Origin: an uncultured bacterium
Lineage (GTDB): Bacteria > Bacillota > Clostridia > Lachnospirales > Lachnospiraceae
Length of the DNA stretch: 35,961 bases
Direction: 5' to 3'
Assembly: GCA_947073545.1 (NCBI GenBank)
Contig: CAMTMP010000038.1
Span: 1 to 35,961, forward strand
Shown here: piece by piece, positions 7,607 through 15,870 of the stretch
Numbering within the stretch: the first letter of the stretch is position 1
How the letters are laid out: each line of letters starts with the position of its first letter
The notes under the pieces: model-generated
Told to the model about the DNA's origin: nothing
What the model saw: only the letters and a program-made list of their open reading frames with translations
Database searches by the model: none
Translations under genes and position numbers: made by a program

Positions 7607-9088
7607 ATGGACGACAGTATGACGGTTCTGCCGGGAGCCTTTGCAGAGAGAATGCAGCGGCTCCTTGGCGGGGAATATGAAGCTTTTGAGGCAAGTTACG
7701 GACAGGAGCGGCAGTATGGGCTGAGACGTAATCTGCTGAAAGGAACGGAAGAAGAATTTATCGGGGTGGTGCCCTTTCCGCTGGAAAGAATTTCCTGGGC
7801 GCGGGAAGGGTATTATTATGATGGGGCTGTCCGGCCGGGGCGTCATGTGCTTCACGAGGCGGGCGCTTATTACATTCAGGAGCCTTCCGCTATGGCTGCG
7901 GTAGAGGCGCTTGCGCCGGAGCCGGGTGAGCGGATTCTGGATTTGTGCGCGGCTCCGGGCGGAAAGAGTACGCAGATTGCCGGGCGTATGCAGGGGCGGG
8001 GACTGCTCGTATCCAATGAGGTGATTGGCGAGCGGGCGCGCATTCTTTCCCAGAACGTGGAGCGGATGGGGGGGTCCAATTGTGTTGTCTGTAGTGAGAA
8101 GCCGGAGCGCATCGCGTCGCTTTTTCCGTCGTTTTTTGACCGGGTTTTGGTGGATGCGCCCTGTTCCGGGGAAGGCATGTTTCGCAAGGAGGACGCGGCC
8201 TTAGAGGAGTGGAGCCCGGAAACGGTGCAGACGTGCGCCGAAAGGCAGTTGCTCATTTTGGAAGAGGCGGCTAAAACGGTAAAGCCGGGCGGTGTGCTTG
8301 TATATTCCACCTGTACTTTTTCGCCGGAGGAAAATGAAGGGACAGTCAGTGCATTTTTGCGGGCCCATGAGGAATATACTATAGAAGAGACAGGTCTGGA
8401 AAGCAGTTTTTCACCGGGACGGGAGGATTGGATTTTGCAGCCGGCATCGGGGCTTAAACATACGCTGCGGCTCTGGCCGCACTTGATCCGGGGAGAGGGG
8501 CATTATATTGCCAGACTGAGAAAGCGCGGGCAGCAGGCGGATAGCATGCCGGTGCGGGATATGCCGGAAACCGTCACGGGAAAAAACGTGCGGAAGGCAG
8601 AGGTGCGGATCGCGGGAGAAAAAGCCGCCCCGGAAAGCGGACGGTGGCAGATTACGGGTGATAAAAAATTATGTAAACTAATAGAGACGTTTCTTCAGGA
8701 AGAACTGGAGATCGGTGCGGCGTGGATGGCACGGCATCCGGGTTGTCTGGTTCGTTTCGGGGATCAGATTTACCTTATGCCGGAAGAAATGATTTCCCTG
8801 AAAGGGATAAAGGTTCTGCGGCCGGGACTGCAGCTTGCGGTGGAGAAAAAGAATCGTTTCGAGCCTGCCCATGCATTGGCGCTTTCTCTGCTGACAGGAG
8901 ACAGCGGCCGCGAATACCCGCTTATAAAGCAGGAGGCATTAGCCTATCTGCGGGGAGAGAGTGCTGCCTGCAAGGAACAGAGAGGGTGGATCGCGCTTTT
9001 TTATGAAGGGTACGCGCTTGGCTTCGGAAAGGCTTCCGGCGGGCAGATTAAGAACCATTATCCGAAAGGTTTGCGGAAATCTTTGTAA
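7607..9088 (+). CDS. rsmF: RsmF-type rRNA (cytosine-C5) methyltransferase, NOL1/NOP2/Sun family
   Basis: A SAM-dependent enzyme (493 aa) predicted to methylate cytosine C5 in 16S rRNA. The N-terminal substrate-binding region is followed by a Rossmann methyltransferase domain with SAM motif ILDLCAAPGGKSTQIAG, motif IV VDAPCSGEGMFRK, whose Cys releases product, and motif VI VYSTCTFSPEENEG, whose Cys is the catalytic nucleophile. Both cysteines are present. The C-terminal third is an RsmF-like extension with a PUA-type end (YLRGE...GWIALFYEGYALGFGKASGGQIKNHYPKGLR). The start has GTGAGG six bases upstream. It probably shares a transcript with the GH3 gene, while the next gene has its own promoter. 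The exact target base is inferred from the family. Confidence 0.9.
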   Translation: MDDSMTVLPGAFAERMQRLLGGEYEAFEASYGQERQYGLRRNLLKGTEEEFIGVVPFPLERISWAREGYYYDGAVRPGRHVLHEAGAYYIQEPSAMAAVEALAPEPGERILDLCAAPGGKSTQIAGRMQGRGLLVSNEVIGERARILSQNVERMGGSNCVVCSEKPERIASLFPSFFDRVLVDAPCSGEGMFRKEDAALEEWSPETVQTCAERQLLILEEAAKTVKPGGVLVYSTCTFSPEENEGTVSAFLRAHEEYTIEETGLESSFSPGREDWILQPASGLKHTLRLWPHLIRGEGHYIARLRKRGQQADSMPVRDMPETVTGKNVRKAEVRIAGEKAAPESGRWQITGDKKLCKLIETFLQEELEIGAAWMARHPGCLVRFGDQIYLMPEEMISLKGIKVLRPGLQLAVEKKNRFEPAHALALSLLTGDSGREYPLIKQEALAYLRGESAACKEQRGWIALFYEGYALGFGKASGGQIKNHYPKGLRKSL

Positions 9089-9121
9089 ATTCTTAATTTT
9101 GTTTTATGCCGTATTATAGGC

Positions 9122-9150
9122 TTGCCAAATGATTCCCGCTGGAATATACT
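9122..9150 (+). promoter_or_regulatory. sigma-A promoter for the MBOAT-SGNH operon
   Basis: TTGCCA (9122-9127) and TATACT (9145-9150) have a 17-nt spacer. They lie about 60 bases before the MBOAT start, in the only sizeable gap after the methyltransferase gene. Confidence 0.65.
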
Positions 9151-9212
9151 AAATGTAGATTTTTACAGGAGATAAACTACTTCATTGTGTATTTGCGTAG
9201 GGAGTTCGTTCG

Positions 9213-10631
9213 ATGTTATTTTCCAGCGTGGGTTTTTTGTTTCGGTTTCTGCCGATTTTTATTATAATCTATTTGACGTTTCCTAAATATCGTAATATTG
9301 TACTGCTGATTGGGAGTCTGATCTTCTATGGAGTGGGAGAACCGTATTTCGTTCTGCTGCTTCTTTTGTCTGTAGCGATGAACTACGGCTTTAGTTGTTA
9401 TATGTTCTGGGAACCGCGTTCGCCGCAGTCAAACCGTAAGAGAAAAGCGGCGAGAAGGCGGAAGCGGGCGCTTGTACTTGCCGTGACGCTGGATCTTTTC
9501 ATACTGTTTGTGTTTAAATACTGGGATTTTGCCGCAGGCAGTGTCAACGCGCTGGCGGGAAATCGTTTTTTGCCGCTTTTTTCTCTGGCGCTGCCTTTGG
9601 GAATCAGCTTTTATACTTTTCAGATGCTTTCCTACCTGATTGACTGCTATCAGGGAACCATAGAGAAACGGGCGGATTTGGTTTCGTTTGCAACCTATGT
9701 CTGTATGTTTCCGCAGTTGATAGCCGGACCGATTGTCCGTTACGGTGAGGTGGCGGACCGCATGGAGAGCAGGCGGGTGCGGATTCGGGATCTGGAGAAC
9801 GGGTTGAAGCTGTTTGCGCTTGGTCTGGGGCTTAAGGTACTTTTGGCAAATCAGATCGGCACCCTCTGGAATCTGATTATGACGGCGGGTGCGGGCAGAC
9901 TCCATCCGCTTGTGGCATGGCTTGGCGCTTTTGCCTATTCCTTTCAGATCTATTTTGACTTTTGGGGATATTCCGTGATGGCGATGGGACTTGGCAAGAT
10001 GCTGGGATTTTCCATTCCGCGCAATTTTGACCACCCCTACACCTCGCGTTCTCTGTCAGAATTTTGGAGAAGATGGCATATGACACTTGGCAGTTGGTTT
10101 AAGGAATATGTCTATATTCCGCTGGGCGGGAGCCGGAAAGGAAACGGAAGGACTGTGTTCAACTTATTTGTGGTCTGGGCACTTACCGGACTGTGGCATG
10201 GAGCGGCGTGGAATTTTGTGCTCTGGGGCATTGTCTTCTTCCTGCTTCTTTCTCTGGAGAAGAGAACTTATGGAAAGAGTCTGGAGAGGAGCCTTGTGAT
10301 GGGGCATATCTATACGGTACTGCTGATTCCCGTGACATGGGTGATCTTTGCGATTACCGACATGGGGCAGTTGGCCGCGTATCTGGGAAATATGGCCGGA
10401 TACCACAGGGAGGAGATTCTGGTGGGAGTAACGCAGTTTGTGCGGTATCTCAAAGAATATGGCCTGTTATTAATAATATGCGTTATCTTTGTGACACCCT
10501 TGCCCACAAAACTGTATTGGAGATGGAAAGACCGCTGGTTCACCGTATTGATTTTGTTAGGCATCTTTTGGTGGTCGGTCAGGGAGATTATCTTGGGGAG
10601 CAATAATCCGTTTTTGTATTTTAGATTTTAG
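9213..10631 (+). CDS. MBOAT family membrane O-acyltransferase (AlgI/DltB/PatA-like)
   Basis: A polytopic membrane protein (472 aa) with roughly 11 hydrophobic segments. Members of this family pass an acyl group, usually acetyl, from a cytoplasmic thioester donor across the membrane for O-acylation of surface polymers. The signature SYLIDCYQGTIEK, PQLIAGPIVRY, SLSEFWRRWHMTLGSWFKEYVYIPLGG and ALTGLWHGAAWNFVLWG are all present, including the conserved membrane His at about H329. Length fits AlgI. The start follows AGGGAG eight bases upstream. The next gene begins 20 bases later and encodes an SGNH protein, the typical partner that completes acetyl transfer outside the cell. The polymer acetylated is not visible from this gene; the nearby exopolysaccharide and wall polymers are candidates. 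Confidence 0.92.
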   Translation: MLFSSVGFLFRFLPIFIIIYLTFPKYRNIVLLIGSLIFYGVGEPYFVLLLLLSVAMNYGFSCYMFWEPRSPQSNRKRKAARRRKRALVLAVTLDLFILFVFKYWDFAAGSVNALAGNRFLPLFSLALPLGISFYTFQMLSYLIDCYQGTIEKRADLVSFATYVCMFPQLIAGPIVRYGEVADRMESRRVRIRDLENGLKLFALGLGLKVLLANQIGTLWNLIMTAGAGRLHPLVAWLGAFAYSFQIYFDFWGYSVMAMGLGKMLGFSIPRNFDHPYTSRSLSEFWRRWHMTLGSWFKEYVYIPLGGSRKGNGRTVFNLFVVWALTGLWHGAAWNFVLWGIVFFLLLSLEKRTYGKSLERSLVMGHIYTVLLIPVTWVIFAITDMGQLAAYLGNMAGYHREEILVGVTQFVRYLKEYGLLLIICVIFVTPLPTKLYWRWKDRWFTVLILLGIFWWSVREIILGSNNPFLYFRF

Positions 10632-10650
10632 CGTATAAATGAGGCGTGAA

Positions 10651-11838
10651 ATGAACGGAAATAAAATGAGAACTTTTGTTGAAATTATATATAACTGTCC
10701 TTTTATTCTGCTTGTGATTTTTACAAGCATTGTCTTCGTATTGTTTTTTGACGGGGATGGAAACCGGAAAAAAGAACCTGGCATAGCGGCTTTGCAATTG
10801 ATTACAGAGGAGGTAAAAGCGGGCACGGGAGAGGAAAGCACCTTAAAAGAGAACGGAATGGCATTTAAAAACAAGCAGGATACAAAAAGAAAGGACAAAG
10901 AGAAAATCGGAAAAGATGCGGATCAGGAAGAAGAAGCCATTCAAAATGCAGGGACACGCAAGGAAAAGGATGGCAAAATAGAGGACAGTCAGGAACGGAA
11001 AACAGATACACAAAAAAAGGAAAATACAGAAAAACGGGTGGATACGGAGACTCGGGCTACGAAATTTGTGGAATATACACCGATTCCTACCGATTCCCGG
11101 TACTATTCCGATGCAGGAAAAGTTGCATTGACGACGACATACGATTATACATTAGAAAACGAGAGTTATTTTAATGACGCAGCCTTTCTCGGCGATTCCC
11201 GTACGCTGGGTATATCGGATTACGCGGGACTGGAGGGCGCGGACTTTTTTTGCGACAACGGCATGACCATCTACAAGCTGTTTGCAGACGATGGGGTGAC
11301 TTATCAGAAGACGGGTGAGAAGGTGGACTTAAAAGAGATTTTGCAGGAGAAGCGTTACGGCAAAATTTATATCATGCTTGGGATGAACGAGCTGGGGTAC
11401 GGCGACACGCCTATGTACCTGAAGCAATACCTGAAGGTGATCAAACAGATCAAGGAATGGCAGCCGGGTGTTATTATATATGTGATGGCGAATCTCCATG
11501 TGAGCCAGGAGAAGAATAATATGGAGACGGAGTTTAATAATATCAATATCAATGACAAGAATGCGGCATCCGCCAGACTGGCCAACGGGAGAGATGTTTT
11601 TTATCTGGACTGCAATCCGCTATTTACCGACGAAGAGGGGTATCTGCAGGCGGAGCTTACTTTTGACGGGGTGCATCTCTACGCGCAGCATTATGACAAA
11701 TGGAGAGATTTTCTCTTTGCACACGGGGTGGCGTGTGAGGAAATACAACAGACGGAAGGAAACGGACAGACAAAGGTGCCGACGGAATCCGGTGATTCCG
11801 GAAATTTTGAAGATTCCGGAGAATGTCAAGATTCGTAA
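10651..11838 (+). CDS. membrane-anchored SGNH/GDSL-type acyltransferase or esterase partner of the MBOAT protein
   Basis: The protein (395 aa) has one N-terminal membrane helix (about residues 10-30), then a long Lys/Glu/Asp-rich low-complexity linker to about residue 130, then an extracytoplasmic SGNH domain. The nucleophile is S183 in FLGDSRTLG, the oxyanion Asn is N246 in LGMNELGYG, and the Asp/His pair is D339/H342 in TFDGVHL. This completes an AlgI/AlgJ-like O-acetylation pair with the upstream MBOAT gene. The start at 10651 has GAGG six bases upstream; an earlier in-frame ATG at 10639 contains that site. The C-terminus repeats a short Asp-Ser-Gly pattern encoded by direct repeats of GATTCCGG. 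Whether it adds or removes acetyl groups is not decidable here. Confidence 0.85.
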   Translation: MNGNKMRTFVEIIYNCPFILLVIFTSIVFVLFFDGDGNRKKEPGIAALQLITEEVKAGTGEESTLKENGMAFKNKQDTKRKDKEKIGKDADQEEEAIQNAGTRKEKDGKIEDSQERKTDTQKKENTEKRVDTETRATKFVEYTPIPTDSRYYSDAGKVALTTTYDYTLENESYFNDAAFLGDSRTLGISDYAGLEGADFFCDNGMTIYKLFADDGVTYQKTGEKVDLKEILQEKRYGKIYIMLGMNELGYGDTPMYLKQYLKVIKQIKEWQPGVIIYVMANLHVSQEKNNMETEFNNININDKNAASARLANGRDVFYLDCNPLFTDEEGYLQAELTFDGVHLYAQHYDKWRDFLFAHGVACEEIQQTEGNGQTKVPTESGDSGNFEDSGECQDS

Positions 11839-11875
11839 GGCGGCGTGAGACGCTTTTGCATGGGGTGGGTGTGGA

Positions 11876-12598
11876 ATGGAAAAAGTGCGTGTAAACAAAT
11901 ATCTTGCCTCCTGCGGCGTATGCTCCAGACGGGATGCGGATAAGCTGATAGAGGCGGGAGAAGTATTTGTGAACGGAGAGAGAGCCGTTCCCGGCATGAA
12001 GGCAGGACCGGAAGACCGGGTGGAAGTGCGGGGAAAATGTCTTGCGCCGCCGGAGGAAAAAGTAGTGCTTGCCTATTATAAGCCTGTGGGGGTGGTCTGC
12101 TCGGAGCGTGACGCTCATGCGGGGAGGCTGGTGACGAAGGAGATTGGCTACCATAAGCGGGTGACCTATGCGGGGAGGCTGGATAAGGATTCCGAAGGGC
12201 TGCTTCTTCTCACCGATGACGGCGACCTGATCGACGCGATGATGCGGGGAAAGAACGGACATGAGAAGGAGTACATTGTAAAGTCCGACCGGAAGTGGGA
12301 GGACAGTGCGCTAGAGCGTATGCGCAATGGTGTGTATCTGGAGGAACTGGGGCAGACGACTAGGCCCTGCCGGATAGAGAGGGTCGGGGACAAAACCTTG
12401 CGCATGGTTCTTACGCAGGGATTGAACAGACAGATCAGGCGCATGTGTGAGGCGCAGGGCTATCACATCAAGAATTTAAAAAGAACACGTGTTATAAATA
12501 TCGGGCTGGATAAGCTGAAACCGGGCGAGTACCGAGAATTGACAGGAAAGGAGCGGGCGGAGCTGTACCGGCTCTGCGGGCTGTATGACGGAAAATAA
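11876..12598 (+). CDS. rluF: 23S rRNA pseudouridine synthase RluF (RsuA/RluB family)
   Basis: The protein (240 aa) isomerises uridine in 23S rRNA to pseudouridine. An S4 RNA-binding domain fills about residues 1-60 (VRVNKYLASCGVCSRRDADKLI...VFVNGE), and the catalytic domain has nucleophile D103 in YAGRLDKDSEGLLLLT. The segment TQGLNRQIRRMCEAQGY matches the RluF subgroup rather than RsuA or RluB. Length is normal for short Gram-positive members. It starts 37 bases after the SGNH gene, and its stop overlaps the first codons of ligA by 14 bases, so the two are translationally linked. E. coli RluF modifies U2604 of 23S rRNA; the same target is inferred. Confidence 0.92.
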   Translation: MEKVRVNKYLASCGVCSRRDADKLIEAGEVFVNGERAVPGMKAGPEDRVEVRGKCLAPPEEKVVLAYYKPVGVVCSERDAHAGRLVTKEIGYHKRVTYAGRLDKDSEGLLLLTDDGDLIDAMMRGKNGHEKEYIVKSDRKWEDSALERMRNGVYLEELGQTTRPCRIERVGDKTLRMVLTQGLNRQIRRMCEAQGYHIKNLKRTRVINIGLDKLKPGEYRELTGKERAELYRLCGLYDGK

Positions 12599-14543
12599 AA
12601 TGGATCGTATGCGGGAGCTTGTCTCCCTTTTAAACAGAGCTTCCGAAGCTTATTATGCCAAGGACGAGGAGATCATGTCGAATTTCGAGTATGACAGACT
12701 CTACGACGAACTGACGGAGCTGGAAAAACAACTGGGTGTTATTTTAACTGACAGCCCGACAGTGCAGATAGGCTATGAGGCGGTGGATGAGCTGCCAAAG
12801 GAGCGGCATGAGTCCGCCATGCTCTCTCTGTCCAAAACCAAGAGCAGGGAAGAGCTTGTAGACTGGCTGAACGGGAAAACAGGGCTCCTTTCGTGGAAAC
12901 TGGACGGTTTAACCATTGTGCTGACTTACAGGGAAGGCGCACTGCAAAAGGCGGTGACGAGAGGAAACGGCGAGGTGGGCGAGGTGGTCACAGGCAATGC
13001 CAGAGTGTTTAAGAATCTTCCCCTCGCCATTCCCTATCGAGGGGAGCTGATTCTGCGGGGAGAGGCGGTCATCACCTACAGCGGCTTTGAGAAGATCAAC
13101 AGGGAAATCGAGGACGAGCAGGCGAAGTATAAAAATCCCAGAAATCTCTGCAGCGGCAGCGTCAGACAGCTCGACAACCGGATTACGGCGCAGAGAGGGG
13201 TTCGCTTTTATGCCTTTTCTCTTGTGCGGGCGGATGAGGATTTCCATAATTCACGTGCGAAGCAGTTTCGGTTTCTGCAGGAGCAGGGCTTTGACGTGGT
13301 GGAGCACCGTCTGGTGACACCAGAAGATATATTAGATAACATCAGCTATTTTGAAGAGAAGATACAGACCTACGACGTGCCCTCAGACGGATTGGTGCTT
13401 ACCTATGAGGATATGGCGTACGGTGCATCCCTTGGCAGAACGGCGAAATTTCCGAGAGATTCCATTGCCTTCAAGTGGGCGGATGAACTGCGGGAGACGA
13501 CGCTCCTGGAAATGGAGTGGAGCGCCAGCCGTACCGGGCTGATCAATCCCGTGGCTGTTTTTGAGCCTGTGGAACTGGAGGGCACCACGGTGAGCCGGGC
13601 TTCCGTGCACAATATCAGTATTGTGCGGGGGCTTAAGCTGGGCATTGGGGACCGGATTACGGTCTACAAGGCAAATATGATCATTCCCCAGATTGCGGAT
13701 AACCTGACAGAGAGCGATTCACTGGAAATCCCGGACATTTGTCCTGTCTGTGGGCAGCCCACGCGCATCAGCCAGATGAACGATGTGCTGACGCTGATCT
13801 GCGGTAATCCGGACTGTGATGCGAAGAAAATCAAGGCGTTTACGCTGCTTGTGAGCCGGGATGCCCTGAACGTGGACGGTCTGTCTGAGTCGACGCTGGA
13901 AAAGTTTCTTGCCCGAGGCTTTTTGCATGAGTTTGCGGATCTGTTCCGACTGGAACGCTATCGTGAGGATATCATGCAGACGGAAGGTTTTGGGGAGAAG
14001 TCATGGCAGAATCTTTCGGAGAGTCTGGAGAGGGCGCGAAAAACCACGCTGCCGCGCTTCCTCTACGGGTTGGGGATCGAGAATGTGGGCGTGGCGAACG
14101 CCAAGATGCTTTGCAGGTATTTTCAGTATGATCTGCAGGCGCTTCGAAACGCTTCAGCGGAGGAGCTTGCGGAGATCGACGGCGTTGGAGAGGTGATCGC
14201 CTTAAGTATTTACGATTATTTCCATAATGAAAAGACAATGGAACAGCTTGCCAATCTGCTGCGGGAAGTGGAGATTGAGAAACAGGAAGCGACCGGAATA
14301 GAGCAGACGCTTTTGGGCATGAGTTTTGTCATTACGGGAAGTCTTACACATTTTGAGAACAGAAACGCCATGAAGGAAGAAATCGAGAAGCGGGGCGGCA
14401 AGGTGACCGGAAGCGTGACGGGGAAGACGGTCTGTCTGATCAACAACGATACGGCATCTGCGTCCTCCAAGAACAAGAAGGCGAAAGAGCTGGGGGTAAA
14501 AATTTTGTCCGAGGAAGCGTTCATAGAGATGTATTTGGGGTAG
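12585..14543 (+). CDS. ligA: NAD-dependent DNA ligase LigA (divergent subtype)
   Basis: The 652-aa protein has the full LigA layout: Ia region (YYAKDEEIMSNFEYDRLYDEL), adenylation domain with active-site K105 in SWKLDGL, OB-fold, four-cysteine zinc finger (CPVCG...CGNPDC), helix-hairpin-helix region and C-terminal BRCT domain (LGMSFVITGSLTHFENRNAM). It seals nicks in DNA using NAD+. Several family-invariant motifs are altered: RGDG is RGNG, the usual ANPRNAAAGSLRQLD reads KNPRNLCSGSVRQLD, and AGDVIPQI reads ANMIIPQI. The catalytic lysine and the lysine of IAFKWADE remain, so activity is likely. It may be a second, specialised ligase beside a canonical copy elsewhere. The start overlaps rluF; an ATG at 12600 is an alternative. 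Confidence 0.92.
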   Translation: MTENKMDRMRELVSLLNRASEAYYAKDEEIMSNFEYDRLYDELTELEKQLGVILTDSPTVQIGYEAVDELPKERHESAMLSLSKTKSREELVDWLNGKTGLLSWKLDGLTIVLTYREGALQKAVTRGNGEVGEVVTGNARVFKNLPLAIPYRGELILRGEAVITYSGFEKINREIEDEQAKYKNPRNLCSGSVRQLDNRITAQRGVRFYAFSLVRADEDFHNSRAKQFRFLQEQGFDVVEHRLVTPEDILDNISYFEEKIQTYDVPSDGLVLTYEDMAYGASLGRTAKFPRDSIAFKWADELRETTLLEMEWSASRTGLINPVAVFEPVELEGTTVSRASVHNISIVRGLKLGIGDRITVYKANMIIPQIADNLTESDSLEIPDICPVCGQPTRISQMNDVLTLICGNPDCDAKKIKAFTLLVSRDALNVDGLSESTLEKFLARGFLHEFADLFRLERYREDIMQTEGFGEKSWQNLSESLERARKTTLPRFLYGLGIENVGVANAKMLCRYFQYDLQALRNASAEELAEIDGVGEVIALSIYDYFHNEKTMEQLANLLREVEIEKQEATGIEQTLLGMSFVITGSLTHFENRNAMKEEIEKRGGKVTGSVTGKTVCLINNDTASASSKNKKAKELGVKILSEEAFIEMYLG

Positions 14544-14565
14544 AAGGGCGGATTTGAAAGAAAGG

Positions 14566-14599
14566 CAGGGACAGAGAGAAGATTCTGTTCCTGTTTTTT
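14566..14599 (+). terminator. intrinsic terminator after ligA
   Basis: CAGGGACAGA (14566-14575) pairs with TCTGTTCCTG (14584-14593), ten pairs with one G-T wobble, followed directly by six T. The convergent XRE gene ends at 14611, and the reverse strand is only mildly T-rich, so it may act weakly in both directions. Confidence 0.85.
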
Positions 14600-14610
14600 G
14601 TATGGGATCG

Positions 14611-14928
14611 CTATTTGTCTTTATTCAGCGCTTTCATAATACCCAGAATATGGTACAAGGACGTTTCATCCAGCTTTTTTGCCTCATCAATGAGTTCCCT
14701 TAGCATGCACGGGTTGGCGTTTTCTCCGTCAAAGAACTCCTGCGGGGTGACATTTAAAAACTCGCAAATATAAAAAAACGACTGCATGGAGGGAAGAGAT
14801 TTTTTGTTTTCGATTGTATTGATATAATTGTTTGCCTGTCCTAAGGATAAAGACATGTCGCGTGCTGAAATGCCTTTCTGCATTCTGAGCTTCGCTAATC
14901 TGTCAGGGAGAAAGTTTTCATATATCAA
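14611..14928 (-). CDS. XRE-family helix-turn-helix regulator divergent from the exopolysaccharide operon
   Basis: A small DNA-binding protein (105 aa) with a lambda-repressor/Cro-type HTH at about residues 8-62: LAKLRMQKGISARDMSLSLGQANNYINTIENKKSLPS, then FFYICEFLNVTPQEFF. The C-terminal ~35 residues form a short helical tail that probably dimerises. The start is a TTG at 14926-14928; a stop lies two codons further upstream in frame, and AAAGGG precedes it at a long spacing, so initiation looks weak. It diverges from the exopolysaccharide operon, whose promoter is about 95 bases from this start. A role in controlling that operon is inferred from position, as in SinR-like systems. Confidence 0.85.
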   Translation of the reverse strand: MIYENFLPDRLAKLRMQKGISARDMSLSLGQANNYINTIENKKSLPSMQSFFYICEFLNVTPQEFFDGENANPCMLRELIDEAKKLDETSLYHILGIMKALNKDK

Positions 14929-15021
14929 TGATAGTCATACCCTTTCTGATGTTTTCTCTTTATTCCATAGATTGTACATTACATATATGATTTATACGTT
15001 AAGAATAATGGGGTATTTTTG

Positions 15022-15050
15022 TTGACATAAAAGATTTAATCTATTATAAT
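15022..15050 (+). promoter_or_regulatory. perfect-consensus sigma-A promoter of the exopolysaccharide operon
   Basis: TTGACA (15022-15027), an exact 17-nt spacer and TATAAT (15045-15050) match both consensus hexamers completely. It lies about 65 bases before cpsB. Such a strong promoter is usually restrained by a repressor, and the divergent XRE gene is the obvious candidate. An imperfect dyad GCTTAAATTTAGC lies in the short leader. Confidence 0.88.
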
Positions 15051-15114
15051 TGACAATAATGTTAGCTTAAATTTAGCAAAATGCGGAGTCAAAACAGTTG
15101 TTGTAAGGTGGAAA

Positions 15115-15846
15115 ATGAAACATTTAATTGACATTCATTCGCATATTTTACCCGGGGTGGATGATGGAGCGGCCGACTATGAGATGAGTATGCGCATGTT
15201 AAAATGCGCGGCGGACGACGGCATATCCGCGATGATTCTCACGCCGCATGATAAACCGGGACATCGGCACAGACATTTTTCCGAAATGGCGGCCAGGATG
15301 GAAAAACTGCAGAGCATGATGACGGAAGAAGAGATAGAGATAGATTTGTACATGGGGAGGGAATTGTTTTACCGAAGCGGGATTTTAGAGAATAAGGGAG
15401 AAGAGCAGGCAGGAACCTTAGCGGGTTCCCGTTATCTGTTGGTGGAATTTAATCCCATGGAGGATTACGGCTATATCCGCAACGGGATCTATTCCCTGTT
15501 GATGAAAGGGTATTATCCGGTACTGGCGCATGTGGAAAGGTATCAGAATATCTGTGCAGAAAAATCCGGTATGAGCGATCTGATCGACATGGGCTGTTAT
15601 ATGCAGGTGAACGCCGGAAGCGTGACAGGGACATTCGGATTGAAAACCCGACAGTTTGTAAAACATATTTTGAAACGCGGACAAGTTCATTTTATTGCAA
15701 CGGACGCGCATGATTTAGGGAAAAGAGCGCCCCGCCTTTTGGCGTGCGCGGATTATATCAGTAAAAAGTACGGCAGGGATTACAGCAGGAAACTGTTTCA
15801 CGACAATCCGATGGATGTGATCAGGGACAGGGAGATCGCTTTATAG
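15115..15846 (+). CDS. cpsB: CpsB/YwqE-type tyrosine-protein phosphatase (PHP family)
   Basis: A manganese-dependent phosphotyrosine phosphatase (243 aa) that dephosphorylates the cognate bacterial tyrosine kinase in capsule or exopolysaccharide control. The PHP metal-binding pattern is clear: H8 and H10 in IDIHSHILPGVDDGA, TPHDKPGH, the Glu in MGRELFYR, AHVERYQN and ATDAHDLGKRAP. Length fits CpsB (about 243). The start has AAGGTGG a few bases upstream. It is the first gene after the consensus promoter at 15022-15050 and leads an operon with the Wzz-like protein and the kinase, the order seen in Gram-positive capsule loci. Confidence 0.93.
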   Translation: MKHLIDIHSHILPGVDDGAADYEMSMRMLKCAADDGISAMILTPHDKPGHRHRHFSEMAARMEKLQSMMTEEEIEIDLYMGRELFYRSGILENKGEEQAGTLAGSRYLLVEFNPMEDYGYIRNGIYSLLMKGYYPVLAHVERYQNICAEKSGMSDLIDMGCYMQVNAGSVTGTFGLKTRQFVKHILKRGQVHFIATDAHDLGKRAPRLLACADYISKKYGRDYSRKLFHDNPMDVIRDREIAL

Positions 15847-15870
15847 TTTACAGGCAGGTAAAAGAAGAGG

